From Anopheles merus (lineage: Eukaryota; Arthropoda; Insecta; Diptera; Culicidae): a DNA stretch of 64,000 nucleotides. The stretch spans positions 186,001-250,000 of the forward strand of contig NW_024427605.1 in the NCBI RefSeq assembly GCF_017562075.2. Reading direction: 5' to 3'. The position numbers were made by a program, and so were the translations under genes. Numbering within the stretch: position 1 is the first letter of the stretch; every line of letters starts with the position of its first letter. This document shows positions 21,331 through 30,713 of the stretch, piece by piece. The notes below the pieces were generated by a model that searched no databases, was not told where the DNA came from, and saw only the letters and a list, made by a program, of their open reading frames with translations.

Positions 21331-21930
21331 CAGGGTGGCATCGTAGAAGTGATACACTTTGTTTTTGTAATAAAATTGACACCAGGTTTGATTTCTCTTA
21401 GAGATCGATTTAAATAGCTTCTATTGGTACTAAACCTGCATTTCACTCAATTTATTTCAAATCTTGCACCTTTACACTTGATAACCGCCCGTAGGCGCTT
21501 TTGGAAATCGTTGCAGGCCGCACGCACAACTTCATCCGGCATTTCACCCATATCTTTAACAACCGTGTCTTGAATCCGTCCAAATGCAAATGTTGTTTTT
21601 TGCCCGGTTTCTTCTTTGGAACAACCATGCCTGTCTCCTCGTATCGATTGATGGTCCTATAGATGAATAATCGACTTAAATTGACATGATACAGTTTCTG
21701 CTTAATCTGTATGTTTGTCAATCCATGCAAATGCGAGATTTTTATTTGTTCTCGACATGAATCCACTATAATATATGAGAAAACTGAAGTGAGTACTAAG
21801 TGTACGTTTTTTACGATAAATAGTAAACAAATTAAGCTGTCAAAATATGCTCATGAGTTTGACACACAGTGACAGAAAACACAAAAAAGGGGTACTCGAA
21901 TAGGTGTATCACTTCTACGATGCCACCCTG
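21331..21930 (-). mobile_element. Internally deleted Tc1/mariner element, 600 bp
   Basis: Perfect 27-bp terminal inverted repeats begin CAGGGTGGCATCG and are flanked by TA at 21329-21330 and 21931-21932. Removing the element with one TA restores the retroelement frame through the SVVHHI/ETKSSLPFAKPRRL junction, the conserved entry to RT. The transposase is reduced to its two ends (see next entry). Confidence 0.92.
21447..21766 (-). pseudogene. Remnant mariner-type transposase (N- and C-terminal ends)
   Basis: From ATG 21766 the first 60 or so residues contain a helix-turn-helix of the Tc1/mariner kind (GLTNIQIKQKLYHVNLSRLF, then IYRTINRYEETG) followed by a basic linker, VPKKKPGKK. The DDE catalytic core is gone. 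Near 21550 the sequence jumps, in another frame, to what looks like the C-terminus of a mariner transposase (AACNDFQKRLRAVIK), ending at a stop at 21447-21449. This is the usual structure of a deletion derivative. It would bind terminal repeats at best and cannot catalyse movement. Confidence 0.75.
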
Positions 21931-21986
21931 TAGAAACAAAAAGTTCACTGCCGTTTGCCAAACCCCGCCGTCTCGATCCAAAGAAG

Positions 21987-24065
21987 TTGAAGATTGCTCA
22001 AGCGGAATTCCAACACATGTTGGACTTGGGAATCTGTAGAGTATCATATTCGTCAGCTTCTTCGCCATTACATATGGTACCCAAATCCGATGCAGATTGG
22101 CGACCATGCGGCGACTATCGACGGTTGAACGCTATCACAATTCCAGATCGATATCCGATCCCGTACATACAAGATTTTACAATGAATCTAGATGGTTGTA
22201 ATTTTTTTACAAAGTTAGATATCGTGCGGGCATATCACATCATACCGGTAGCCGAGGAAGATGTTCACAAAACGGCGATAACTACACCGTTTGGGTTGTT
22301 CGAATTCTTGAGGATGCCCTTTGGTCTCAGAAATGCGAGTCAAAGCTTCCAACGACTAATGAACAACATTTTCCAAGACCTAGATTTTGTATTCGTCTAC
22401 ATTGACGACATTTTGATCGCCAGCCTATCGCGTGAGTCCCATTTAGAGCACGTACATATGGTTTTAAAACGTTTAACGGACCACGACATAAAATTCAAGC
22501 CATCAAAATGTGTGTTTGGTGTTAATAAAATCGATTTCCTAAGTCACACCATTTGTGAAAAGGGAATAAGTCCAACCTCGGCTAAAATTGAAATAATTTG
22601 CAACTTTCCCGCGCCAACTACTGTAAAACAACTTCAAAGAATCTTGGGAATGGTAAACTATTACCATCGCTTTATTCCCAATGTTTCACACAAGTTAAGA
22701 ACGCTACACAAACTGGTGAAGGAACACAGCAAAAAAAGCAAAAAAGAATTCGTATGGTCAGACGAATGCGAGGAGGCCCTAAAACACATCAAAAGTGAGC
22801 TATCGAACGCCACCATGCTTGTGCATCCTAAGTGTGACGCCATTTACACACTGACGACTGATGCATCCAATTTTGCCGTTGGGGCAGTTTTGCAGCAAGT
22901 CAACCAAGGAATACCGGAACCTCTTGCGTTTTTCTCCAAAATGATGACGCCCACGGAACAGAGGTACTCCACATTCGACAGAGAATTGCTTGCAATAACT
23001 CTAGGAATTAAGCACTTTCGACATTTTCTAGAAGGCAGAATATTTACGGTCTATACTGACCATAAACCACTAGTCCATGTCCTCATGTCCAAAGCAGAGA
23101 AATCGCCGAGACAAAGTAGGCAACTAGATTTTATATCGCAATTCACAACGGACATTAGATATATTACTGGCGAGAGTAATGTCGTTGCTGATGCCCTATC
23201 CCGAATCGGAGAATCCGAATCGATCACAGAAATTTCTTACGAAAATTTTGCCAAATATCAACAAATAGATGATCAGCTACAAAGAATTTTAAAAGATAAA
23301 AGGGAAGACTCCAAATATAAATTGAATGGGCTGATTCTCGATAAGAACAACCTAATGTTTGAGTCATCCACAGGGCGTAATAGGTTATATGTCCCTCTTT
23401 CTCTAAGGAAATCAACATTTTACAGCTTGCACAATATGTCTCATCCAGGCATTCGTGCCTCACGGAAACTCTTATCAGAAAGGTTTTTCTGGCCCTCAAT
23501 GAACACGGATGTGGGCAACTGGACTCGGGCATGTCAAGGATGTCAAAGGTGCCCGAGTCCAGTTATTCCACGGTTTGGGTGCCCATTAACAATTACTACC
23601 GATAGAATTAGACAGTTTCAATCAAATTTATTTGAAGAACTGACAAAATTACTGGGAACAAACCACATCAAAACGACCGCATACCACCCTCAAGCCAACG
23701 GAATGGTTGAGCGATTTCATCGCCATTTAAAATCTGCATTAAAAGCGTGTGAAGACACTACTCATTGGATCTCGCGTCTGCCCTTGATTCTACTGGGCAT
23801 TCGCGTAGCATACAAAGACGCTTTGAATGGATCACCAGCAGAAATGGTATACGGAGAAAGCCTGCGGCTGCCATCCGAAGCATTCATACCTTCTGCTCCA
23901 AAAACAATAGAAGACTTGCCGGATTTTATCCAAAAATTAAAAGAAGCATTTAGACGAATTGATCCAAATCCTACCCAACTAAATGATAGCACAGCCACAT
24001 ATATACCGAAAGGTTTGGATACATGTAAGCATGTTTTTGTGCGGGTAGATAAAGTAAGAAGGTAG
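21987..24065 (+). pseudogene. Mag-like Pol: RT, RNase H and damaged integrase
   Basis: Open for 692 codons. RT: PKSDADWRPCGDYRRLN (near residue 30), MPFGLRNASQSFQRLM and the catalytic box VYIDDILI (22398-22409 encode YIDD). RNase H: LTTDASNFAVGAVLQQ (near residue 290) and FDRELLAI. Integrase: zinc HH-CC ending CQGCQR, then a jump. The region that should hold the first catalytic Asp is missing, the second reads TTDRIRQFQS instead of the usual SDxGxQF, and the E is present in GMVERFHRHL. An in-frame TAG at 24063-24065 cuts off the last 75 or so codons, including the GPY/F-like PYEGPYEVV. The enzyme set cannot integrate DNA. Confidence 0.88.
23517..23564. repeat. 15-bp perfect hairpin at the integrase deletion
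   Basis: AACTGGACTCGGGCA at 23517-23531 is the exact reverse complement of 23550-23564, with an 18-base loop. It sits exactly where the integrase core is lost. Confidence 0.95.
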
Positions 24066-24293
24066 AAGAGCCTACAGGCACCGTATGAAGGACCATATGA
24101 GGTGGTTCGGAGATGTAGAAACATTTTCACGGTGAAAATCAAAGGCAAAAATGAATTCGTTTCGATAGACCGTCTAAAATCTGCGTTTGAAATGGAAGGT
24201 CTCTCCCAAAAAGGAAAATACAAAAAAAGGGTGTTCGGTTCTTGGTGGACAATTAAAACTACAACCGAATTACAACCAGCGACACACAATTAG
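24066..24293 (+). pseudogene. Mag-like Pol C-terminus after the premature stop
   Basis: The same frame as the main Pol continues past the TAG: the GPY/F-like segment PYEGPYEVV, then VKIKGKNEFVSIDRLK, comparable with the tail of the element at 3-1112. It ends at TAG 24291-24293, before the purine tract. Confidence 0.8.
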
Positions 24294-24330
24294 TATTGTT
24301 GATCGCGACTCCGTCACTGGTGGGGGGTTG

Positions 24331-24775
24331 TGTGGTGTAATCGCTGGTGGCAATATGGCATAAATATGCTTGGAAGTCCGTGTCCCCAGCAGCACATCTA
24401 TCGCTGTCGTGACTCCGACCTCAAAGGTTAGTCAGCAAGAAAGGTAGCGATAGGATAACGGAAGCGTTACAAACCGTTAGCACAGATGTTAGAGTTAGAG
24501 CATCTAGAACAGAGTTAGAACAGATAAGGGCACGAAGCCTAGCACACGAAGCGTAGCACACGAAGTATGGCACACGAAGCGTAGTACACGAAGCGTAGGG
24601 CCGAGCAAAGCAAGGTGCGTGAGAGCAAAGCAGGTGCGCATAAAAGTAGGTGTTCGATCGGGCGATCGCTCTCTTCTGAATTATCCTTCGAATTGTACGG
24701 TGCGAGTGCGGGAGAATATAATTGTACGGTGTGGTATTATACGAGTGCGTGAATAAAAGTTGTACAAAACCAACA
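24331..24775 (+). repeat. 3' LTR
   Basis: Identical to the 5' LTR except for two substitutions (near 24355 and 24389). It ends at CCAACA, followed by the target duplicate GCAT. Confidence 0.95.
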
Positions 24776-25170
24776 GCATAAAAGATTGCGGCGAGCTCCG
24801 CTACATATACTGAGCATGGTTGGCGTAATTTAATGAATGCTTCGGAGCACGTGTTGTATTCACCAAAGCCAATGCCCTGCTTTGATGAGGATCCGTCAGT
24901 GTAAAAATGGTTTAGATTTGGATGGCCATGTCTTTGCACAAAAATGTTGGGAATTGTCATCCAGCGAAGATTATCAAGGATAGTTTTAATTGCCTCCCTC
25001 AACAAGATATCTACACTTAAAATGGAACTGTAGGACTCTGGTAAGCTGGCACTAGTTATACTTTGAGAAGTACTAGGGTGCACCTGCAGACAAACAAAAT
25101 CACGATAGACCTTCATGATTTTGCATTTAGAACCTATTTCTTGCAGTGTTTCAAAGTTCTCGATTATCAA
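24776..25170 (-). pseudogene. I-like LINE: RNase H start and post-RT region
   Basis: Reading leftward from 25170, the frame covers the connection region (TSASLPESYSSILSVDILLR) and the first RNase H box (NHFYTDGSSSKQGIGFG, first catalytic Asp; CSVYVAELAAIFYA with the Glu). It is then cut by the Mag-like LTR at 24775. The frame resumes at 19743. The visible open frame to 24421 on this strand is LTR sequence, not LINE. The RNase H halves together appear free of stops. Confidence 0.8.
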
Positions 25171-25176
25171 TGGATT

Positions 25177-26330
25177 TCATACTGTAGAATGGACGAAAAG
25201 GCGAAGCGATAGTAGTTCAAAACGTAGCTTTAGCGGCATCACTCCGGACATCACTTCGAGTGACATGTTATGAGTCGACTTCATGCTACCCAGCGCGATT
25301 CTAAGACAGCGATACTGAATTGTGAATGTTTTGACACAGAACATTGACTGATACTGAGGCAAAAGCCCCCTGGATGTCAAGAAATACAGATGCCATCATT
25401 TCTTTACGAGAATGAGCTATCTCGATTTCGGACACAAACAGCGCCAAGCAATCGTTGCTACCCTTGGGTACTTTGGGGGGTGGGGGGGGAGGTACTTGAC
25501 TTGACAAGAGGCCTTTGGATTCAAGCCAATTGTCCAGTCTAAAAAGAATAATTTTCTCAAATAATTTTCGCAGACAAGATAACATTGCTATCGGTCGATA
25601 TGAGTTGTATTCTGATGCTGGTTTACCAGGTTTCAAAAGGGTGACTACTTTCACTTATCTCCACTCCAACGGGACGGTGTTAAGCTCCAACACAATGTTG
25701 AATAATCTCAACAGCCGTTTCCTCGCCAAATTTTTCAGATTATGGAGCAAATTGTTCCGAATCAGATCCAGTCCTGGCGACGAATTATTGCTGGAGTACA
25801 GATCAAGCGGTAGCTCAACCATTGCGAACGGTGAATCCATTTGCGGATCACTCTCATGAGCACTCTGTTGAAATGGTGGTGCTTGAGCGAAATCAGGGCA
25901 GACTTTTTGTGCAAATGGCTCTAGCCATGTCTCAGAAACCCTTTCGCTCTCGTTTGTTGCTTTGCAGTTGCGCATCCTTTTCGCCATGCTCTAAAGCTCC
26001 GTTAGCGAAGTGGAAGGCTTGAGGTTTTTTACATACCTCGGCTAGCATGACCTCTTTTGCTTTAAGCAAGTTTTTGCACCTACGCTCGAGGCCTCTATAA
26101 TGGATGTATCGATCCATGGAACCGGTGTCTCTATACCTGGCGCTTCGCTGAGAATGCCGCTTTACAATCTGCGTCCCACCAAGGAGTGGGTGGTCTTTTA
26201 AAAATCCTTGCTTGGGGGGCGGCCTCGTTTGGGCACCGAGGGCGCACTCGTTTATTGCCATAACGAGATTTGTATACTCCTCATTAACGGAGAAACTGGG
26301 TTCTACGCGGTTTAGCAAAGCGGTCATTTG
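25177..26330 (-). pseudogene. I-like LINE reverse transcriptase, deleted core
   Basis: Pieces in order on the minus strand: the endonuclease-RT linker (26327-25932), RT entry (NNSSPGLDLIRNNLL and ELNTVPLEWR, stop TAA at 25655-25657 where a Lys would fit), then VVTLLKPGKPASEYNSYRPI and ASVFLDIQGAF (first catalytic Asp) up to about 25340. The catalytic FADD box and the rest of the palm are missing. The next recognisable segment is the thumb (IQYRCLRIALGSM) at 25380-25177. A deletion of roughly 150-200 codons at 25330-25370 is inferred. The enzyme is dead in this copy. Confidence 0.75.
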
Positions 26331-26399
26331 GTCGCCGTATTTCGTCCAGTCGATGTTCCTCGTTAAGTCACAATTAACAGGGACTAGATCGACTGTGTG

Positions 26400-27058
26400 A
26401 CTCCTTTTGATAATCGAGACCTTTATTGGCAGATGGTCGCTACCAAGCGGGTCTTGGATTACCTTCTACATAGAATCCAGCCCTAAGGACGATGAACAAA
26501 GAGATAGGTCTATTGCGCTGGATCGTGCCATAGATGAGGGCATCCTAGTTGCTTCGCCAGAGTTTAAAATCGTCAAACTGTATGTGTCGCAGATATCCCT
26601 AATGATTGGTGCAAGATTATCGTCATGCGTGCAACCCCAATCTGATCAATGCGCGTTAAAGTCGCCTAGGATGAAAAACGGTTTTGGTAGTACCATTACT
26701 AGGGTTTCAAGATCCTTGTTGATCTTCTTTGGGTCCAGATTGGCTCTCGGTAGGATATAAATTCAAGCAATAGAAACGTCAAGATCCCCTAGTTTTGTCT
26801 GTATTCGATTTAGCGACGTATTCCATTCCCTCGGGTGTGGGGAGGGGTATTCCGTAGAAGCTGTGACTACTTCGAATACCTTTTAACACTCCCCCAACAC
26901 GCCTATCACTGGCTGGATCATGTCGATCTTGACGAATAATATTATATCCTGGGAAGGTAATATTTTTATCGGGTGAGAGCCAAATTTCGCTTAGGGCAAA
27001 TGCGTTACAATTGTTTTGCCCTATTTTCCCCAAAAAACTTCTGCAGTTCCATTGGATT
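26400..27058 (-). pseudogene. I-like LINE APE-type endonuclease, broken
   Basis: The N-terminus of ORF2 starts at IQWNCRSFLGKIG directly beside the inserted LTR element. It continues with FALSEIWLSPDKN (Glu of the active site) and FPGYNIIRQDRHD as far as 26779. Later parts occur in other frames to about 26400 (the region near 26640-26700 encodes a GDFNAH-like core on the minus strand). Frameshifts near 26880 and 26770 break it. The domain would nick target DNA to start insertion. Confidence 0.7.
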
Positions 27059-27324
27059 TGTTGGAACCTTACAACAGCAAAATAGGATGGTTCCAACGAC
27101 CTGTCGACATATACGTTAGGAATTGGTGAGAGAGGAAAAGAGATGGGAAAAAGAGAGAATATGTTTAAGGAAATAGGCTAAAAAGACACGCAAAATTAGC
27201 CAGAGCGTTATTTACAAACGAACTGGCGGAATAAAAAGACATATTTTTTGGCAACAGCTAAAGTACAACCAAAAGGCTTTAACGTGTTCGGCATTGAATT
27301 ATATTTCCGCTTCGTTTTTTAATA
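27059..27324 (+). repeat. 5' LTR of the short element
   Basis: Starts TGTTGGAACCTTACAAC and ends TTTTTTAATA, where the 3' copy has TTTTTTAACA. I do not recognise a primer site in the following TTCCAAAAAATATTAG. Confidence 0.9.
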
Positions 27325-27417
27325 TTCCAAAAAATATTAGTCAACAATTGTGTCGAAATATCGTCTCGCGGTCGAAGTAAGTCGCGCGGGCGTTTCTATT
27401 CGCGTTAATCATAACCC

Positions 27418-28164
27418 GTGTTGCAAGTGACGAGTGAAAGGAAGGCTGAGTACGCGTCGTATGCGAAGGGTGGAAAGAGCTACCGAAAGACGAGTCCGAA
27501 GATGGAACGCGTGTACGTTTCCATCGACCCTAGCGGAGCATTTCTCCCGGGAACATTGCGCGAAGCTGCCATCCCGTCGGAAGTAGTCACCCCCGGAAGG
27601 TGCATTCCAGAAAATGGAAAATTGATGCCTTATGAGCGGGTGCAGAGTAAGGCGGGAACTTTACATCGTCGCCAACTCATCACGTCGGAAGTAGTCGCCT
27701 TGAGGAGCATCCCTGAAACAGGAGACGCGAGTCCTCGCAAACAGGTGTACAGGAGTAAGGCGGGTGAGCTGCATAGACACGGGTGTAAGGGTGAGACGCA
27801 AAGAATGCGGGTCGGGACGGAAGGGACGAGATCTGCGCACGAAAGACGACGCAAAATAAAAGATAAATCTTTACGCAAACTGCGGACGCTCGTAGAGGAT
27901 GTCCGAAGCAGTTCGACAATAGGCATTGCGCAAAAAATGGACAGCGCCAAACCAGTGAAATCAAAGATAGCATTTGTCGTGCGGTTTCGCGGGATGGAGC
28001 ATTTTATGAGACAAATCGCGGCAAGAGAAAATGGCCTTTCGTGGGTCATGAACTTTGTACTTATGACACGCACACTAATAAGAGCTACGCAACACAACAC
28101 AACAATACGATGTATTCGAGCTATACAATACACACGCAGCATCCTGGTGACGCAACTGTCTTAA
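27418..28164 (+). CDS. Unknown basic protein of the short LTR element
   Basis: This 248-codon frame is opened by TTG at 27418; the first ATG is at 27502. I do not recognise it. It is rich in Lys and Arg and low in hydrophobic stretches. It contains an internal repeat: the peptide around PSEVVTPGRCIPENGK near residue 55 recurs as TSEVVALRSIPETGD near residue 90, and QSKAGTLHRR recurs as RSKAGELHRH, reflecting a DNA duplication of about 120 bases at 27570-27780. No zinc knuckle, protease or RT motif is seen. It could be a relic of gag or fortuitous; the position just after the 5' LTR is where gag would be. Confidence 0.4.
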   Translation: MLQVTSERKAEYASYAKGGKSYRKTSPKMERVYVSIDPSGAFLPGTLREAAIPSEVVTPGRCIPENGKLMPYERVQSKAGTLHRRQLITSEVVALRSIPETGDASPRKQVYRSKAGELHRHGCKGETQRMRVGTEGTRSAHERRRKIKDKSLRKLRTLVEDVRSSSTIGIAQKMDSAKPVKSKIAFVVRFRGMEHFMRQIAARENGLSWVMNFVLMTRTLIRATQHNTTIRCIRAIQYTRSILVTQLS

Positions 28165-28243
28165 GAGGCGTGATTAATTTAGGAAACTCAACGCACTTGC
28201 GACAAATGTCACATACCGTATACCAAAGAAATCACGAAAACCT

Positions 28244-28690
28244 ATGCTTTCGAAGACGGAAACTTTCACATACTTCAAACACACGAGAAACAAAATGCAC
28301 CAGTCGACACAACACTTGGATTACACTACACACTCAGGATCACAAACACGGCTTCTACAAACAGCCGTCATCGAGCAAGAGTATGCGAAGAATGTAATTC
28401 GCACCATATATGTTGATTGGACGACGACAAGGAAAGCCCTACCGAAGGTGATGGACGATGGATTGATCAGCTGGGTGACGAATTGTGTGGTGATAGCGAC
28501 ATGGCTCGAGTTCCAGTGGAATCTGATGAGTAGCAGTAGCAAAATGAACCCTTCCGGCCGCAGAACCTGCTGTAGGTTGAATCATATGGCGCTGGCTTCA
28601 GAGAGGAATCATCCTTATCGGCATCAGCTTGGGGCACAGTCGATAGAACTAGTGACGTCTAAATGGTACGATTCATCCAGCTTACCGTAA
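28244..28690 (+). CDS. Unknown frame in the short LTR element
   Basis: A 148-codon open frame (start at a CTG-type codon) with no motif I recognise and ordinary composition. It follows the first frame after a gap of 80 bases. It may be decayed element sequence rather than a gene. From 28691 to 29348 I see no coding signal. Confidence 0.25.
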   Translation: MLSKTETFTYFKHTRNKMHQSTQHLDYTTHSGSQTRLLQTAVIEQEYAKNVIRTIYVDWTTTRKALPKVMDDGLISWVTNCVVIATWLEFQWNLMSSSSKMNPSGRRTCCRLNHMALASERNHPYRHQLGAQSIELVTSKWYDSSSLP

Positions 28691-29348
28691 CGCAACTAGT
28701 ATGCCGAGCGTCTATCCGGAAAAAATAGCAGTTGACAGTACACCAGCCCAGCCGTGTGCGATACGCAACCGATGTTCTGGGTCCCTTTTCCACTGCTAAG
28801 TGTTCAGGAAGATAGCTAAAGCGCATAAGGAAGCCTCCACAACGCAGTCCAGAAAGAGCATCGGGAGCTTCAGATGCAAATGCAGAGCGATTTACGATGC
28901 GCCATAAGTTGATCGACGGTATGATATGCTGTACACCTAAAACTAAAATATTCTCGTTTTAGATGGAGCAGTAAGCCGAGGGCTTGTATACTTAGCTATG
29001 AAGGACGAACAATAACTCCTAGCCGAGAGGAAGCGACATGCAGTGATGTGGTCTAATTATTTAGCAAACGCTAGCTTTCCTGCTAGATTAGGAAAGCACA
29101 CGTTACTCGTATGTTTTGCGGGAACAGTTTAGAATTTCGATTTGGTGACTAATTGTAACGGTTCAGCTATCATCATAGACGCACCGTTCAAGCAAATCTG
29201 TTAATACTATAAGTCTATCATGAAAAGCACATGTAATCCACGGACGACAATAACAACACGCGAACGTAATTGACAGGTCTATAGGAAGTGAAGCTACAGT
29301 TGATGTGAAATGCCAGGTGATTCAACTGTGCCACACTTGGGGGGACAT

Positions 29349-29614
29349 TGTTGGAACCTTACAACAGCAAAATAGGATGGTTCCAACGACCTGTCGACAT
29401 ATGCGTTAGGAATTGGTGAAAGAGGAAAAGAGATGGGAAAAAGAGAGAATATGTTTAAGGAAATAGGCTAAAAAGACTCGCAAAATTAGCCAGAGCGTTA
29501 TTTACAAACGAACTGGCGGAATAAAAAGACATATTTTTTGGCAACAGCTAAAGTACAACCAAAAGGCTTTAACGTGTTCGGCATTGAATTATATTTCCGC
29601 TTCGTTTTTTAACA
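29349..29614 (+). repeat. 3' LTR of the short element
   Basis: TGTTGGAACC...TTTTTTAACA, followed by GGATT. Four differences from the 5' LTR were counted by eye. Confidence 0.92.
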
Positions 29615-29642
29615 GGATTATAGAAGTTATTGGAGGCATTAA

Positions 29643-30557
29643 TCATCCAAGCGGACCATCATACTGAGACATGGGCATTTTGATAACCATTGCCTGACCA
29701 TTCCTCTTAGGAAAGGAAATGCCAAAAGGATTAGCACGGATAGGGGTTCCGGGAGGGAAAGGGAGTCTAGGAGGGATTGTAAGATTTCTGTCAGGCTTGG
29801 GATTGCCTGGAGAAAAATCTGGGTTCACTGGGGAAATCCAGATTGCTAGGATTGGGAGGGTTACGGGAAAGTGGACGAACATCACGTGGGGGCATGGAAC
29901 CCTGGGATTGGCGTTAGGTCGCATCAACGTGACGTCGAAGTGCCTTTTTAGGGGGAACAATTTTGTTTTACTGGATCCCTTTGATTGACACCCTCAGTGT
30001 AATCAATCTTTTCCTTCCTGTTAGAGGGGCCAAATTGGGCAACAGTTCATTACCCTCAAGAAGTGAGAGTGCATCGAACGGATTCACTTCTGAGGTTATC
30101 TTCAAAACATCGGCAAATGACCTCTTTGAATTATAAAGGACGACTTTTTTATACTCGAGCTGCTTTTTGCGGTACTCTGAGCAGGTAGACACCTCGTGCC
30201 ATTCCTGTTTGCAATGAACGCACTTTTGGGTGTCATCCTTGCATTCTGCCGTAGAATGCAGTCCTTTCATGCTGTGATCGATCTAACGTCAAGCGGCTTG
30301 GTACGAGGCATAGAAAAAACGTTATGTGCCCCGTTAAAAGAAGCATGATACGTTTTGGCCCTTGATTTTTAATTCGCTTTAGCAGAATCATCTCGCGATG
30401 TTGAAACTAAAGGTCCATGTAAAACCTTTTTCATCGCCATCTGCCTTGGGTCAGAACTTTTGCGCTTCACTGTAATGAAGCCTTCATCAGATTCATCCAT
30501 AAGCTCCGCCTCCATGGCGGAGAGCCCTAGCCAACGATTTAACTGTATGGAGAACAA
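29643..30557 (-). pseudogene. I-like LINE ORF1 (Gag-like), broken
   Basis: Three minus-strand pieces: 30557-30369 (acidic N-terminal stretch AMEAELMDESDEGFITVKRK), 30270-29968 with a zinc knuckle (CVHCKQEWHEVSTC, CX2CX4HX4C-like) and 29960-29643, a Pro-rich tail. ORF1 proteins of this group bind LINE RNA. Frame changes between pieces show decay. The 3' end of ORF1 runs to the point where the short LTR element is inserted. Confidence 0.65.
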
Positions 30558-30713
30558 GAATAACAGGATAAGGGAGGATCACTTACCACGCACGGGACAA
30601 ATTATTATTATTATTACTTATTTATTAATCTTCAACGGGCCGCATGGCCTAATTAAGATGTAACAGTTCATTAAAAAAAAAATACATAGCAAAAACAAAA
30701 TTTGCATCGCAAT

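Larger units (their letters stand above)
19744..24775 (+). mobile_element. Mag-like Ty3/gypsy LTR retrotransposon, 5032 bp, defective
   Basis: Two 445-bp LTRs (19744-20188 and 24331-24775) differ at only two positions that I can see. The 4-bp target duplication GCAT flanks the element (19740-19743 and 24776-24779). A tRNA-Ser-type primer site follows the 5' LTR and a G-rich purine tract (GGTGGGGGGTTG) precedes the 3' LTR. Gag, protease, RT, RNase H and integrase regions occur in order. Lesions: two or more frameshifts after protease, a mariner-type insertion, an integrase deletion with a hairpin, and a late stop. It interrupts the RNase H domain of the I-like LINE. Confidence 0.95.
27059..29614 (+). 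mobile_element. Short non-autonomous LTR retrotransposon, 2556 bp
   Basis: Two 266-bp LTRs (27059-27324, 29349-29614) differ at about four positions. The 5-bp target duplication GGATT flanks it (27054-27058, 29615-29619). A purine tract (ACTTGGGGGGACA) precedes the 3' LTR. The 2.0 kb interior has no protease, RT or integrase, so it must depend on another element. The 5-bp duplication fits Copia, Bel or some Ty3 lineages. It splits the I-like LINE between ORF1 and the endonuclease. Confidence 0.92.
18725..30602 (-). mobile_element. I-like LINE with RNase H, split by two LTR elements
   Basis: Minus-strand order: ORF1 with a zinc knuckle (30557-29643), [short LTR element 27059-29614], endonuclease (27058-26400), RT (26330-25180), start of RNase H (25000-24776), [Mag-like element 19744-24775], rest of RNase H and C-terminus (19743-19076), then a 3' UTR ending near a TGAA tetranucleotide tail (about 18725-18743). 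ORF1 zinc knuckle, APE-type endonuclease, RT and RNase H in this order define the I/R1/Loa group. An internal deletion removed the catalytic part of RT. The exact 5' and 3' ends are estimates. Confidence 0.75.
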
